Assembly (NCBI RefSeq): GCF_000420705.1
Contig: NZ_ATVL01000014.1
Coordinates: forward strand, 78,075 to 142,074
DNA length: 64,000 bases
Reading direction: 5' to 3'
Source of the DNA: Hymenobacter norwichensis DSM 15439
GTDB lineage: Bacteria; Bacteroidota; Bacteroidia; Cytophagales; Hymenobacteraceae
Shown here: positions 1 through 9,452 of the stretch, in pieces
How positions within the stretch are numbered: the first letter of the stretch is position 1
Layout of the letters: the number at the start of each line of letters is the position of its first letter
Notes under the pieces: generated by a model
What the model was told of the DNA's origin: nothing
The model's input: the letters and a program-made list of their open reading frames with translations, nothing else
Database searches by the model: none
Translations under genes and position numbers: made by a program

Positions 1-2229
1 CTTGTTGAGGTCTTCGGTGGCCACCTTCTCGCCATCGACTAACACATCGAATACGCGGCCCCGGTTGTCCATACCCCAGTAGGTGAGCAGCAGGGTGTTG
101 GCTTTGGTGGGGGCCACTTTCAGGGTGAAGGTCATGTTGCCGCCCTCGTTCACCATGCGCCACTTGCGGCCGTGCTCCTCGCCGGTTTCAGCCTTCTCGG
201 TGATGGTGAAGCTGTGGTCGCGCTCGGGCTGCATTTCACCCAGGCGCAATACATCCACGGTTTGGGCTTCCAGCTCCTGCTGCTTTTTGCGAGCCGCCTC
301 GTACACGCGTTGCTGGCTGGCCCACTTTTCGGGCGTAAATACGTCCCAGTACACGGTGTAGTACTCGTTGCCGGTTTGGTTGAAGGGAATCAGCGGCACG
401 TCGTTCGGCACGCCGAGGCCGGTGGTTTGGAAGCGCAGCTGCTTGGCATCCACCGGTTTCACCCAGTCGTTGGCGTTGTTGTTTGTTGTCACCAGCACGG
501 GTACGCCGGTGACGGGCTCGGGTTCGGTGCTGCCGAGTACGCCAGCTAGCAACGTGGGACCGTAGAACACCGCGCGGCGGTCGGGGTTGTCGGGCAGGGC
601 TTCGGTGTAGAAGTCGGCGGGCAACGTCAGTTCCACCCGGTCCTTGTTTTTCCACTTGCGGTCGAGCACGAGGTAGCCTTCCGCGTCGGGTGTCACCGGC
701 TCTAGTTTGCCGTTCACGCGCACTTGCGGGTTCTTGGTCCACTTGGGCTGGCGCAGGCGCAGCTTGAAGGCGCGGGGCTTGGCGGCCGTCACCGTGAACG
801 TTACTTGGTCGGTGGCGGGCAGCTGGCTTTCCTGGCGCAGCGTCAGGCCTTTTTCCTGCCACGCTAGCTCCGAGGGGATGAAGAGGTTGACGTACAAGCT
901 GCCATCCGCGCCCTGGAAGTAGATGTTCTCGGCGTACTTCACGTGGTTTTCCATTCCCGAGCCCACGCAGCAAGTGAAGGTGTTGAACTCGTCGCTGTAG
1001 GTTTTGCGGCCCCCCATGCGTAGCGGCACGAAGTAGGTGGTCATGCCGGTTTCATGGTGCTGTGAGGCGAGGATGTGGTTGTAGAGCCCTTTCTCGTAGT
1101 AGTCCATCAACTTGGCCGAGGGCTGCTGGGCAAACAGATGCTGCGTGAGCTTCAGCATGTTGTAGGTGTTGCAGGTCTCGGTGGTGTTTTCGCTGAGCTT
1201 GTCGTTGAGCTTGCGCGGCTCGCCCAGGTACTCGTAGTTGCTGTTACCGCCGGTGGCGTAGGAGTGGTTTTCAGTCACGGTTTGCCAGAAAAACTGGGCA
1301 ATGGCGGCGTCCTTTTTGTCGCCGGTCAGCTCGTAGCGACGGGCGCTGGCAATGGCCTTCGGAATCTGGGTGTTGGAGTGCTTGCCGGGTAAAATATCGG
1401 TGCGAGCAGCCAGCGGGTCGAGAATCTTCTTGTCGTAAAAACGGTACGATAGGTCGAGGTACTTCTTGTCGCCGCTCAGGGCGTAGGTGTTGGCCAGGGT
1501 TTCAGCCATGCCGCCGTACTCGCACACCATCATGTCCTGCATCATAGCGTCATCGAGGCCCTTGATGGTGTTACCCGTCCAGTCAGCAATGCCTTGGTTG
1601 ACAGTGAGGGCCGTTTTGTTGCCCGTGTACAAGTAGGCGTCGAGCAAACCGGCCATGATTTTGTGCACCGTGTACCACGGCGACCAGGCCCCGTTCAAAT
1701 CGAAGCCGCGCGAACGAATGTTGCCGCTGGCTACTTCCGCCCACAACTGGTCTTCCTTCGGAATGGCACCCACGTAGCCGGTTCTGCGGGCCTTCTGGCA
1801 TTCTTCCAGTTGCGCCACCATGTAATCGACCCGCTGCTTGAACTCGGCATTGCCCGTTGAGGCATACGCCAGCGCGCACGCCGACAAGTAGTGCCCCAGC
1901 GTGTGCCCCGCCAGCCCCGTTGATTCCCAGCCACCGTAGCGTTTGCCCTTGGACTGCAAGCCACTGTGCTCCCGGAAATCGGCCAGCAACCGATCGGGCT
2001 CAATTTTGAGCAGGTACTTGGCATCTACTTGCTCGGCTACTTTGAAAGGGCTGTCGAGCAGCTTCACCTGAGCCAAGTTGAAGGCATATGCCTTCACCGG
2101 CACCTGCGGCTGCACTTTCATGCGCGCATCCTTGGGGGTGGGCAGGTAGGTTTGAGCCTGAGCCATGGGGCTAACTGCAGCACCTAACAGGACCGATAGT
2201 AACCAAGTGCGTGTGGAGAAGAGAGTCAT
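1..2229 (-). CDS. DUF1680 beta-L-arabinofuranosidase (GH127/GH146 type), 3' end outside window
   Basis: This gene starts at the ATG at 2229 and runs off the left edge, so 743 codons are visible and no stop is seen. The product begins with a signal peptide ending near AQAQ and should be periplasmic. The catalytic (alpha/alpha) barrel shows the family signatures ETCNTYNMLKL and TCCVGSGMENH; in this clan the Glu and paired Cys are the zinc-site and nucleophile region. The visible end resembles the C-terminal DUF6805-like beta domain. The family removes beta-L-arabinofuranose from plant glycans. ETCNTYN with CCVGSG is closer to GH146-like members than to classical GH127, but I cannot separate the two by eye. 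It lies 105 nt downstream of a second enzyme of the clan on the same strand, probably in one operon with the LacI regulator. Confidence 0.88.
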   Translation of the reverse strand, partial: MTLFSTRTWLLSVLLGAAVSPMAQAQTYLPTPKDARMKVQPQVPVKAYAFNLAQVKLLDSPFKVAEQVDAKYLLKIEPDRLLADFREHSGLQSKGKRYGGWESTGLAGHTLGHYLSACALAYASTGNAEFKQRVDYMVAQLEECQKARRTGYVGAIPKEDQLWAEVASGNIRSRGFDLNGAWSPWYTVHKIMAGLLDAYLYTGNKTALTVNQGIADWTGNTIKGLDDAMMQDMMVCEYGGMAETLANTYALSGDKKYLDLSYRFYDKKILDPLAARTDILPGKHSNTQIPKAIASARRYELTGDKKDAAIAQFFWQTVTENHSYATGGNSNYEYLGEPRKLNDKLSENTTETCNTYNMLKLTQHLFAQQPSAKLMDYYEKGLYNHILASQHHETGMTTYFVPLRMGGRKTYSDEFNTFTCCVGSGMENHVKYAENIYFQGADGSLYVNLFIPSELAWQEKGLTLRQESQLPATDQVTFTVTAAKPRAFKLRLRQPKWTKNPQVRVNGKLEPVTPDAEGYLVLDRKWKNKDRVELTLPADFYTEALPDNPDRRAVFYGPTLLAGVLGSTEPEPVTGVPVLVTTNNNANDWVKPVDAKQLRFQTTGLGVPNDVPLIPFNQTGNEYYTVYWDVFTPEKWASQQRVYEAARKKQQELEAQTVDVLRLGEMQPERDHSFTITEKAETGEEHGRKWRMVNEGGNMTFTLKVAPTKANTLLLTYWGMDNRGRVFDVLVDGEKVATEDLNK

Positions 2230-2334
2230 GCCGAAGAAAGTAGGGGCGGGATGAAAGAAAAGGACCGGGCAACTAGGCTTGGGAGGCAAACAGCAGTAAC
2301 CAACCAGCTAGTAGCAGGCGAACCACTGGGTTTG

Positions 2335-4743
2335 CTACTTCACCATCCATTCGTGAATGCCGGTGGCGTTGTCGACGGGGAGCTGTACTTCCAGCTTGAG
2401 GGCGGTGGTGCGGACCGGCTCAAACGTCACGGTGTTGTACTGGTCTTTGGCGATGGTGTAGGGCGTGGTGTTTTTCACGGGCAGCCACTGGCCATCTTTC
2501 TGGTAATACACCTTGTAGCTGGCCGGAATGCGGCAGCCGCCCCAGGGGCCATCATCAAACCAGTACACCTTGGATTCCGATACGGTGGCCGGCTCGGCGA
2601 AGTCGTACTGCACAAACTCGGTGGTGTTCTTTTTAGGCCACCAGTGCAGATAAGGGTAGTTGGCGTCTTTCGAGTCGAGGGGGTCGTACTGGTCGGCGAG
2701 GGCCTTGAGGGTCTTGGCGCTTTTCAGCGACGAGCTAGGAGTGCTGCGCGAGGCCACCGTGGGGGCGGGCTGGGGCTTTGAGGCCGAGGCTTCGTAGGGC
2801 ACCCACACCATCATGTCGCTGGGGCCCCGGTTGGCCCAGGCGTAGTATGGAATGGCTTTCACAGCCTGCGGCGTGGTCAGGAGCTGGTTGGAGTTAAGCT
2901 GCCGGCGGGTGCTTACGCCATTGGTCGTTAGCACGTCGATGCCGTTGAGTAGGCCATCTTGGTACACCACATCCACCGGCGCTTTCTGGTCGACGGTGAT
3001 GTTTTGCACGAGGCCGTTGGCATTGTCGGGGCCTTCGAGGCAGTACACGAGCGGGCCGCGCTGGAAGGCAAACTTGCCCAGGTCGTCTTTCACTTGGGTG
3101 GTGGCCACTACTTTCTCGGTGGCCATGGGCAGGGTTAGCGTCACCTGGTCGCCTTTCTGCCAGCGCCGTTTCAGCACCGCGTAGCCGTGGTCGAGGGTAT
3201 ACTGCACCGGCTTGCCATTGATGCTCAGTGGAATGGGCTGCGGCGTGGCATCCACGAACTGGTAGAGCCCGCCGGGGCTGGCTTGCTGCTGGGCCCACCC
3301 CGGAATGCGGATTCGGAGCGTAAATTCCTGCCGTTTCACGGGGTTCACGGCGAGGTCGAGCTGGCCGTCCCAGGGGTAGTTGGTTTTCTGCTCGATACTG
3401 ACCTTGCCGGACGGCAGCTGCACGTCGCTGGTGCTGGTCATGAACAGGTTCACGTACAGGTTGTCGGCGTTCTGAGCGTACACGTAGCCTGGCACCGACG
3501 CCATGAAACGCGTCATGTTGGAAATGCAACAGGCGCAGGCAAACCACGACCCCCGCTGGTGCTGGCCCATGGAAGCCAGCGGGTTGGGGTAGAAAAAATG
3601 GTCGCCGCTCAGCGACACCCCCGCTAGCAAGCCGTTGTACAAGGTGCGCTCCAGCACGTCCACGTACTTGGCGTCGCCGTGCAGCAAAAACATGCGCTGG
3701 TTCCAGTACACGTTGGCAATGGAGGCACACGTTTCCGCGTAGGCCGACATATTCGGTAGCTCGAAAGGTTTGCCGAATGCCTCGCCGTTGCCGGTGGCCC
3801 CGATGCCGCCCGTAATGTAAAGTTTCTTGCTCACCACGTCGTTCCAGATGGCGTCGATGGCGGTGAGGTAGCGCTGGTCGCCGGTGAGGGCCGCCACGTC
3901 GGCCATGGCCGAGTACATGTAAGTGGCGCGTACGGCGTGGCCCACGGCCTCATCCTGGTCGATGACGCGCTTGGCAGCTTGGTTGTAGTCGTTGCCCTTG
4001 GGGCCGCGCACGTCCAGGAAGAACTTGGCCAGGTCGAGGTACTGCTGCTTGCCCGTGACGCGGTACAGCTTCGCCAGCCCGATTTCCACCACTTGGTGGC
4101 CGGGGTACACTTCCACCTTGCCAGGGCCTAAGTCACGTACCAGCAGGTCGGCGTTTTTGGTGGCAATGTCGAGCAGGGTCTTTTTGCCGGTGGCCTGGTA
4201 ATGGGCCACGGCCGCTTCGTAGAGGTGGCCGGCGTTGTAGAGTTCGTGGCTGAGGTCTTCCTCCTTCTCCCAGCGCTTGCTGCCTATCCACTCGTGCGGC
4301 TTGGCAGCCTTCACTGTGCGGAAAGTGTAGAGGTAACCATCCGGTTCCTGGGCCTTGCCGATGAGGGTAATCAGCGAATCGACGTAGGCACCCAGCTTTG
4401 GATTGCTCTTAACTTGCATGGCGTACGACGCGCCCTCAATTACCTTGTAGATATCGGTGTCGTCGAAGGGAAACTGAGTGAGTTTGTCGCCTGGCAACTC
4501 GCCTGCCGCCCGCCGGAAGTTGTCGAGGTGGCCGTCCTGCCGGCACTGCTGCAAGGTGTGGGGAATGGTCACGTCGGCGTTGATCTGCATCTTCGGCGCC
4601 CAAAACTTGTCGTGCACATGCACCTGCGTAAACGCCACTGGCTGAATGGGGTAGTCGCGCGGCGGCGTCTGCTGGGCCTGGGTGGCAGTCGTTGCACCTA
4701 GTAGGGTCAGCATGCCAACGAAAAACAGTATTTTGTGCATCAT
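2335..4743 (-). CDS. GH127 beta-L-arabinofuranosidase with C-terminal discoidin-like domain
   Basis: The product is an 802-residue exported glycoside hydrolase. I chose the ATG at 4743 because MMHKILFFVGMLTLLGA makes a clean signal peptide ending at TQAQ; the reading frame is open 37 codons further upstream but that part does not look coding. The motifs YAETCASIANVYW and FACACCISNMTR match the Glu and Cys residues that hold zinc and form the nucleophile in GH127. The last ~140 residues (VYWFDDGPWGGCRIPASYKV to HEWMVK) look like an F5/8 type C carbohydrate-binding fold. Expected role: trimming terminal beta-L-arabinofuranose from arabinan, arabinogalactan or hydroxyproline-rich glycoproteins. 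It sits between the LacI gene and another DUF1680 gene, all on the minus strand. Confidence 0.9.
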   Translation of the reverse strand: MMHKILFFVGMLTLLGATTATQAQQTPPRDYPIQPVAFTQVHVHDKFWAPKMQINADVTIPHTLQQCRQDGHLDNFRRAAGELPGDKLTQFPFDDTDIYKVIEGASYAMQVKSNPKLGAYVDSLITLIGKAQEPDGYLYTFRTVKAAKPHEWIGSKRWEKEEDLSHELYNAGHLYEAAVAHYQATGKKTLLDIATKNADLLVRDLGPGKVEVYPGHQVVEIGLAKLYRVTGKQQYLDLAKFFLDVRGPKGNDYNQAAKRVIDQDEAVGHAVRATYMYSAMADVAALTGDQRYLTAIDAIWNDVVSKKLYITGGIGATGNGEAFGKPFELPNMSAYAETCASIANVYWNQRMFLLHGDAKYVDVLERTLYNGLLAGVSLSGDHFFYPNPLASMGQHQRGSWFACACCISNMTRFMASVPGYVYAQNADNLYVNLFMTSTSDVQLPSGKVSIEQKTNYPWDGQLDLAVNPVKRQEFTLRIRIPGWAQQQASPGGLYQFVDATPQPIPLSINGKPVQYTLDHGYAVLKRRWQKGDQVTLTLPMATEKVVATTQVKDDLGKFAFQRGPLVYCLEGPDNANGLVQNITVDQKAPVDVVYQDGLLNGIDVLTTNGVSTRRQLNSNQLLTTPQAVKAIPYYAWANRGPSDMMVWVPYEASASKPQPAPTVASRSTPSSSLKSAKTLKALADQYDPLDSKDANYPYLHWWPKKNTTEFVQYDFAEPATVSESKVYWFDDGPWGGCRIPASYKVYYQKDGQWLPVKNTTPYTIAKDQYNTVTFEPVRTTALKLEVQLPVDNATGIHEWMVK

Positions 4744-4850
4744 TCTAGTAAGAAAAGGGAGACAAAGAAGTGCGTCAGTTCCTTTAGTAATCGGGCTAAA
4801 AGCCGCAGTTTTTGCATTTATGCTTGGCACTACTGTAAGGCAGCCACCGT

Positions 4851-5957
4851 TCATTTCGAGAGCCGACAGGATGATGCTCTAACACATAGAGTGGGCGGAA
4901 GCACAATTTGGCGAGCTACAGCTTCCGTTTCGTTTTCTCGCAACTCAAAAAAAAGACGCACAGCTGCCTGTCCCATCTGCTCACAGCTCTGATCAACCGA
5001 CGTTATCATCGGTGTAGTCAGGGACGTAAAGGCTTCATTGCTGAATCCGGCGAGAGCCACATCTTGCGGCACTTGCAGCCCGAGCCTGTTGAGGGCCTGT
5101 AGCGCTCCTACCACGGCTGAATCGCTGGCGGAAAAGACGGCATCTGGCGGCAGTGCTTTGGTTAGCAACCGCTGCATAGCAAGCGTACCTACTTCTAACG
5201 TCATGGTATCACAATAGACGATAAGCTCTTCAGCCAGTGGCAACCCGTGGGCGGCAAGCGCATCTAAGTATCCCTGTCGGCGATGCTTATAAATATTGAG
5301 GTGCTGCGGCCCAGCAAAGTGCGCAATTCGCTTGCACCCTTGGGCAATCAGGTGGGCCGTAGATTGGAAGGCCCCTGCATAATCATCCAGCAGTACGGCG
5401 TTTACCTGGGTTCCCTGCAAGATACGGTCGAAAAAGACCAGCGGAATTCCACGCTCTTGCACTCTCTCGAAGTGCGTGAAATCGAGCGTCGTACGAGCCA
5501 CTGAAATCAAGATTCCTTCGACTTGGGCTCGTAATAAGGTTTCAATGTTCTGACGCTCATATTCCACGTCTTCGTTGGACTGGCAAATAATTACGTTCAA
5601 GCCAGCCTGACGAGCAGCGGACTCAATGCCTTTAATTACAACGGCAAAAAAGCGCCCATCAATGTACGGTACAATTACCCCCAGTAAGTTGCTTTTCCCC
5701 TTGCGTAAGCCTGCGGCTAAATGGTTAGGCTGGTAATTGACGGACTGAGCCATTTCCCGGACTCGTTGCTTGGTCGCTTTACTTATGCGTGAATCGTCGT
5801 TCAATGCTCGAGAAACACCAGACACAGAAAGTCCTAGCAGCTTTGCTAAGTCAGTAATGGATGGTTGCTTGTTGGACCTAGCCAAAGATCTTAGATGAAG
5901 GAGGTTGAAGTATAGGTTACATTGTATGGGCAGTGACCCAACAAGCATTTTTACCAT
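4851..5957 (-). CDS. LacI-family transcriptional regulator of the arabinose-glycan locus
   Basis: The 368-residue product has a LacI DNA-binding helix-turn-helix (ITDLAKLLGLSVSGVSRALN, near residues 33-52), the hinge region (RVREMAQSVNYQPNHLAAGL) and a periplasmic-binding-protein-like effector domain. About 30 residues precede the usual LacI start, so translation may begin later, for example at a TTG just before the HTH; the printed start is the only upstream ATG. It is divergent from susC across a 462-nt gap that holds CAAWCGWTTG palindromes, the shape expected for a LacI operator. Sugar-responsive LacI regulators next to SusCD operons normally sense a released mono- or oligosaccharide. The ligand, perhaps an arabinose derivative, is inferred from neighbours only. 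Confidence 0.88.
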   Translation of the reverse strand: MVKMLVGSLPIQCNLYFNLLHLRSLARSNKQPSITDLAKLLGLSVSGVSRALNDDSRISKATKQRVREMAQSVNYQPNHLAAGLRKGKSNLLGVIVPYIDGRFFAVVIKGIESAARQAGLNVIICQSNEDVEYERQNIETLLRAQVEGILISVARTTLDFTHFERVQERGIPLVFFDRILQGTQVNAVLLDDYAGAFQSTAHLIAQGCKRIAHFAGPQHLNIYKHRRQGYLDALAAHGLPLAEELIVYCDTMTLEVGTLAMQRLLTKALPPDAVFSASDSAVVGALQALNRLGLQVPQDVALAGFSNEAFTSLTTPMITSVDQSCEQMGQAAVRLFFELRENETEAVARQIVLPPTLCVRASSCRLSK

Positions 5958-6123
5958 CTAGCTAGAGGCGGCTACCAGCTACACCTCCGGCAAGATGATT
6001 ATGCCCTACTGTTCCTTAAGTCGAGCAGCTATAAGTAAGAGTTTATAGCAATCCAAGGCACCAGGCTCCATACAGGCGGCATAATAAGGTTGTAAAGAGT
6101 AGACCTTTTGGCTGATACAGGTT

Positions 6124-6155
6124 CAAAAGTGGTCATTATACAGAGATTACGCAAT
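6124..6155 (-). promoter_or_regulatory. Candidate minus-strand promoter for the LacI gene
   Basis: On the minus strand ATTG (6155-6152) is followed after 20 nt by CACTTTTG (6131-6124). This is three of four and five of six fixed matches to the Bacteroidota TTTG / TAnnTTTG promoter. It points to the LacI gene and lies back to back with the susC promoter. Confidence 0.4.
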
Positions 6156-6183
6156 CGTTTTCAAAATTTTGCTCAAACGTTTG
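6152..6183. promoter_or_regulatory. Tandem LacI-type operator candidates
   Basis: A perfect 10-bp palindrome CAAACGTTTG (6174-6183) has the central CG typical of LacI operators. A weaker copy CAATCGTTTT lies at 6152-6161, centre to centre 22 bp (two helical turns). The first overlaps the -33 element of the susC promoter and the second overlaps the -33 element of the opposing promoter, so bound regulator would block both. Confidence 0.55.
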
Positions 6184-6211
6184 CGCAGGGTAGAAATAAA
6201 TTTTATGTTTG
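6180..6211 (+). promoter_or_regulatory. Bacteroidota-type promoter of susC
   Basis: TTTG at 6180-6183 is followed after exactly 20 nt by TATGTTTG at 6204-6211, a perfect match to the TTTG-N19-21-TAnnTTTG consensus. Transcription would start near 6216, leaving a leader of about 200 nt before susC. The TTTG is the right half of the palindrome CAAACGTTTG. Confidence 0.65.
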
Positions 6212-6333
6212 CATAATCCTCTTTGTCAATCAGCGCTCTTGTAGGGAAATAAACCAACGAGTTTGGTTTTCCTTTTCCAATGCTTTGTAAAGTCTACCGA
6301 ATGCCTCTGCTGGGCTATTTAGCTCTGCTTTTT

Positions 6334-6371
6334 TTTGATTGAAATACACAATCGATTGTGCTTCAATCAAA
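6334..6371. promoter_or_regulatory. Nested dyad in the susC leader (distal operator candidate)
   Basis: A perfect 14-bp palindrome CACAATCGATTGTG (6347-6360) is enclosed by a second perfect inverted repeat, TTTGATTGAA (6334-6343) and TTCAATCAAA (6362-6371). The inner core CAATCGATTG fits the CAAWCGWTTG shape of the promoter-proximal sites. It lies about 175 bp downstream of them, which would suit repression by looping; an RNA hairpin in the leader is the alternative. Confidence 0.5.
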
Positions 6372-6419
6372 GCGTATTCTCAATTACCATAGTTCGTTTA
6401 TCACCTCATAAACACCAAT

Positions 6420-9400
6420 ATGAAAATTCCTCTACCCCATCCCAACCATCTTGTTCTAGCAGCTTCCTTGTGCGGGTTGACGCTAGTAACACCCCATACA
6501 AGTTGGGCGTCTATAAAATTTGTCAAAGGCGTTCGGCAGGCTGATCTGCCCATTACGGGCCGGGTGGTGGATAACACCGGGGCTGCGCTGCCAGGCGTCA
6601 ATGTAATTGTGAAAGGCACCACCAACGGTGCCCAAACAGACACGGAAGGCAGGTTCTCAATAACTGCTCCGGCCGATGCCGTGCTGGTTTTCAGCTTTGT
6701 GGGTTCTACGGCCCAGGAAGTGGCCGTAGGAGGCCGCTCGACTATCAATGTCACGCTCCAGTCGGATACCAAGGCGCTGGGCGATGTGGTGGTGGTGGGC
6801 TACGGAACGCAGCGCCGCGCCGACCTAACTAGTTCGGTGGCAAGCGTGAAAGAGGAAAGCTTTGTGAAGGGAGCCACCAAGGATGCCGGCCAGCTGCTGC
6901 AAGGCAAGGTGGCCGGACTTACCGTGAGTACGCCCAGCGGCGACCCTACTGCGAACAGCCAGATCCTGCTGCGCGGTACGGCTACGCTGAACTCCAGTAC
7001 CCAGCCGCTGGTACTTATCGATGGTATTCCGGGTACGCTCAACACGGTAGCGCCCGAAGATATCGAGTCGATAGACGTGCTGAAAGACGGCTCGGCAGCG
7101 GCTATTTATGGTACGCGGGGTACCAATGGCGTAATCCTGATTACCACCAAGCGCCCCCAGGGCAACATTGCGCCCACCATTGAATACAGTGGCTACGTGA
7201 GCACCCAGCGCATTGCGCGCCGCCCCGATATGCTAAGCGCCAGCGAGTACCGCCAAAAGCTAGCCGAAGGGGTGGGCTTCACTGACCAGGGCAGCGATAC
7301 CGACTGGATCAAGGAAATCAGTCAGAATCCGCTGATTCACGTGCATAATATGACGTTCAAGGGTGGCAATGGCCAAACCAGCTACTTGGTGAATGGCAAC
7401 TACCGCTACTTTGAGGGCATCTTCCAGAAATCCGACAACCGGACTTTCACCGGCCGGGCCGATATCAACCACAACATGTTTGATGGCCGGGTGAAAATCA
7501 ACCTGGGTATTCTCAACACCAACAACCGGTATACATCCACTGCCGATGGCGGGGCCTTCAATGGATACACGTATCGGCAGGCGGTCATTCGCAACCCCAC
7601 GGCGCCGGTCTACAACCCCGACGGTACCTACGCCCAGCAACTCTCGCTGTTCAATTACGAGAACCCCCTTTCACGCCTCTACAATTCGGATGGCATGAAT
7701 ACGTACCAGAATACGCGGCTGAGCGGCAGCATCAGCTGGGAGCCAGTTGACAATTTGCAGTTAAAAGCCCTGGCCGCCAATACCCGCTACAACCAAATTC
7801 GGGGGTACTCGGAAGACAAGCAGCACCCCTCCACTCTGCGCGACGGTCTGAACGGCTTTGCCTCCCGTGGCACCACGCAAATAGTGGATAAGCTGGCTGA
7901 GTTGACGGCTACTTATAGCCGCAGCTTTGGGGAGCACCGTCTGTCGGCGCTGGGAGGTTACAGCTACCAGCAGAACACGTCGGAGAACTTCTTCATGCAA
8001 AACTCGGACTTCCCCACCGACCTGTTCACCTACAACAACATCGGCATCGGCAACGCCTTGCGGCTAGGTAGGGCCCCCATCTTCAGCGAAAAGAACCAGT
8101 GGAATCTGGTAGGCTTTTTTGGCCGAGCTACTTATAACTACAAAGAGAAATACCTGCTGCTGGCCAGCGTCCGCCGGGAAGCCTCCTCGCGCTTTTTGGG
8201 CGCTGAACAGCCTTGGGGCACCTTCCCGGCCGTATCGGTGGGCTGGCGCATCAATCAGGAAAACTTCATGCAGGGCCTCACGTTCTTGGACGACTTGAAG
8301 CTGCGGGCCGGCTACGGCGTAACGGGTACCGCCCCCGACGTGTCGTTCCTGGGCGTGGCGCGGTTGGGCTACACCGGCTATTTCCTGGCCAATGGCAGCT
8401 GGGTGCAAACCCTGAGCCCGATCAGCAACCCGAACCCCTCACTGCGCTGGGAAGAAAAGCGCGAAACGAATGTGGGTGTCGATTACTCGTTTCTCAAAGG
8501 CCGGGTGAATGGTACGGTTGACTACTACATCCGGCGCACCAACGGCCTGCTCTACAACTACCAGGTGCCTTCGCCGCCCAACCTGTTCCCGACCACCACG
8601 GCCAACGTGGGCTCCCTGGAAAACAAAGGCTTGGAAGTGCTGCTCAACTTGGTGCCGGTGCAAACCAAGGACTTCGTATGGAACTCCAGTTTCAACTTCT
8701 CCAACAACCAAAATAAGCTGTTGTCTTTGGACAACGACTTGTACAAACTCACCAACAACTTCTTCACGACTGGCTACACCGGTGAGCCTATTCAGACCTA
8801 TACCCACCGCGTGGAGGTAGGCAAGAAGCTCGGCGACTTCTACGGCTACAAAGTGGTGGACGTAACCGAAGACGGCAAGTGGATTTACGAGAACAAAGCA
8901 GGTGAACAGGTGCCCTACGACCAGTTTACGCACAGCGAAGACGACAAGCAAGTCCTCGGCAATGGCCTGCCGAAGTACTACGCCGGCTGGAACAACAACT
9001 TCCAGTACAAGCGGGTGGATTTGGGCATCACCATGCGCGGCGCGTTCGGCTACCAGATCCTGAACTTCCAGCGCATGTACTACGAGAACACCGGTGTAAT
9101 TCAGTACAACCGCTTGCAATCGGCCTACGACAACGTGTTTGACAAGGCTGTGCTCAACACCACGATGCCGCTGGAATACAACAGCTACTACGTGGAAGAT
9201 GGCGCGTTCTGGAAGGTTGACAACATCACGCTGGGCTACAATTTCAAGCCAGGGTTGGTGAAGTACGTGAAGAATGCCCGCGTATACGCTTCTACGCTTA
9301 ATACTTTCACCATCACGGGCTATAAGGGCTTGGACCCTGAAGTGAACCGCGTTGGCCTAGCGCCCGGTAACGACGAGCGGGACAAGTACCCGACGGTTCG

Positions 9401-9434
9401 CACTTTCACTCTTGGCGTCAACCTAACCTTCTAA
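6420..9434 (+). CDS. SusC/RagA-family TonB-linked outer-membrane glycan importer
   Basis: The 1004-residue product begins with a signal sequence (MKIPLPHPNHLVLAASLCGL, cleavage near SWA). Next comes a carboxypeptidase-D-like plug-associated domain (ITGRVVDNTGAALPGVNVIVKG to INVTLQSD), the SusC signature DVVVVGYGTQRR, a TonB plug (QLLQGKVAGLTV, IDVLKDGSAAAIYGTRGTNG) and a long beta-barrel ending TFTLGVNLTF. SusC proteins form the TonB-driven channel under a SusD lid. It is followed after 18 nt by susD and controlled from the promoter at 6180. Substrate is inferred from the DUF1680 and GH43 neighbours to be an arabinose-containing oligosaccharide. Confidence 0.95.
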   Translation: MKIPLPHPNHLVLAASLCGLTLVTPHTSWASIKFVKGVRQADLPITGRVVDNTGAALPGVNVIVKGTTNGAQTDTEGRFSITAPADAVLVFSFVGSTAQEVAVGGRSTINVTLQSDTKALGDVVVVGYGTQRRADLTSSVASVKEESFVKGATKDAGQLLQGKVAGLTVSTPSGDPTANSQILLRGTATLNSSTQPLVLIDGIPGTLNTVAPEDIESIDVLKDGSAAAIYGTRGTNGVILITTKRPQGNIAPTIEYSGYVSTQRIARRPDMLSASEYRQKLAEGVGFTDQGSDTDWIKEISQNPLIHVHNMTFKGGNGQTSYLVNGNYRYFEGIFQKSDNRTFTGRADINHNMFDGRVKINLGILNTNNRYTSTADGGAFNGYTYRQAVIRNPTAPVYNPDGTYAQQLSLFNYENPLSRLYNSDGMNTYQNTRLSGSISWEPVDNLQLKALAANTRYNQIRGYSEDKQHPSTLRDGLNGFASRGTTQIVDKLAELTATYSRSFGEHRLSALGGYSYQQNTSENFFMQNSDFPTDLFTYNNIGIGNALRLGRAPIFSEKNQWNLVGFFGRATYNYKEKYLLLASVRREASSRFLGAEQPWGTFPAVSVGWRINQENFMQGLTFLDDLKLRAGYGVTGTAPDVSFLGVARLGYTGYFLANGSWVQTLSPISNPNPSLRWEEKRETNVGVDYSFLKGRVNGTVDYYIRRTNGLLYNYQVPSPPNLFPTTTANVGSLENKGLEVLLNLVPVQTKDFVWNSSFNFSNNQNKLLSLDNDLYKLTNNFFTTGYTGEPIQTYTHRVEVGKKLGDFYGYKVVDVTEDGKWIYENKAGEQVPYDQFTHSEDDKQVLGNGLPKYYAGWNNNFQYKRVDLGITMRGAFGYQILNFQRMYYENTGVIQYNRLQSAYDNVFDKAVLNTTMPLEYNSYYVEDGAFWKVDNITLGYNFKPGLVKYVKNARVYASTLNTFTITGYKGLDPEVNRVGLAPGNDERDKYPTVRTFTLGVNLTF

Positions 9435-9452
9435 TCTGCTACGTTCCATACT

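Noticed and set aside
236..973. 245-codon reading frame inside the first arabinofuranosidase gene
   Set aside because: It is a shifted-frame shadow rich in Arg, Pro and Ala, lies on the same strand as the real gene and has no recognisable domain.
2894..3730. 278-codon frame inside the GH127 gene
   Set aside because: Shifted-frame shadow with skewed composition; the overlapping GH127 product has full family motifs.
4744..4854. N-terminal extension of the GH127 protein
   Set aside because: The extra 37 residues precede a complete signal peptide and have no signal character; the ATG at 4743 is preferred.
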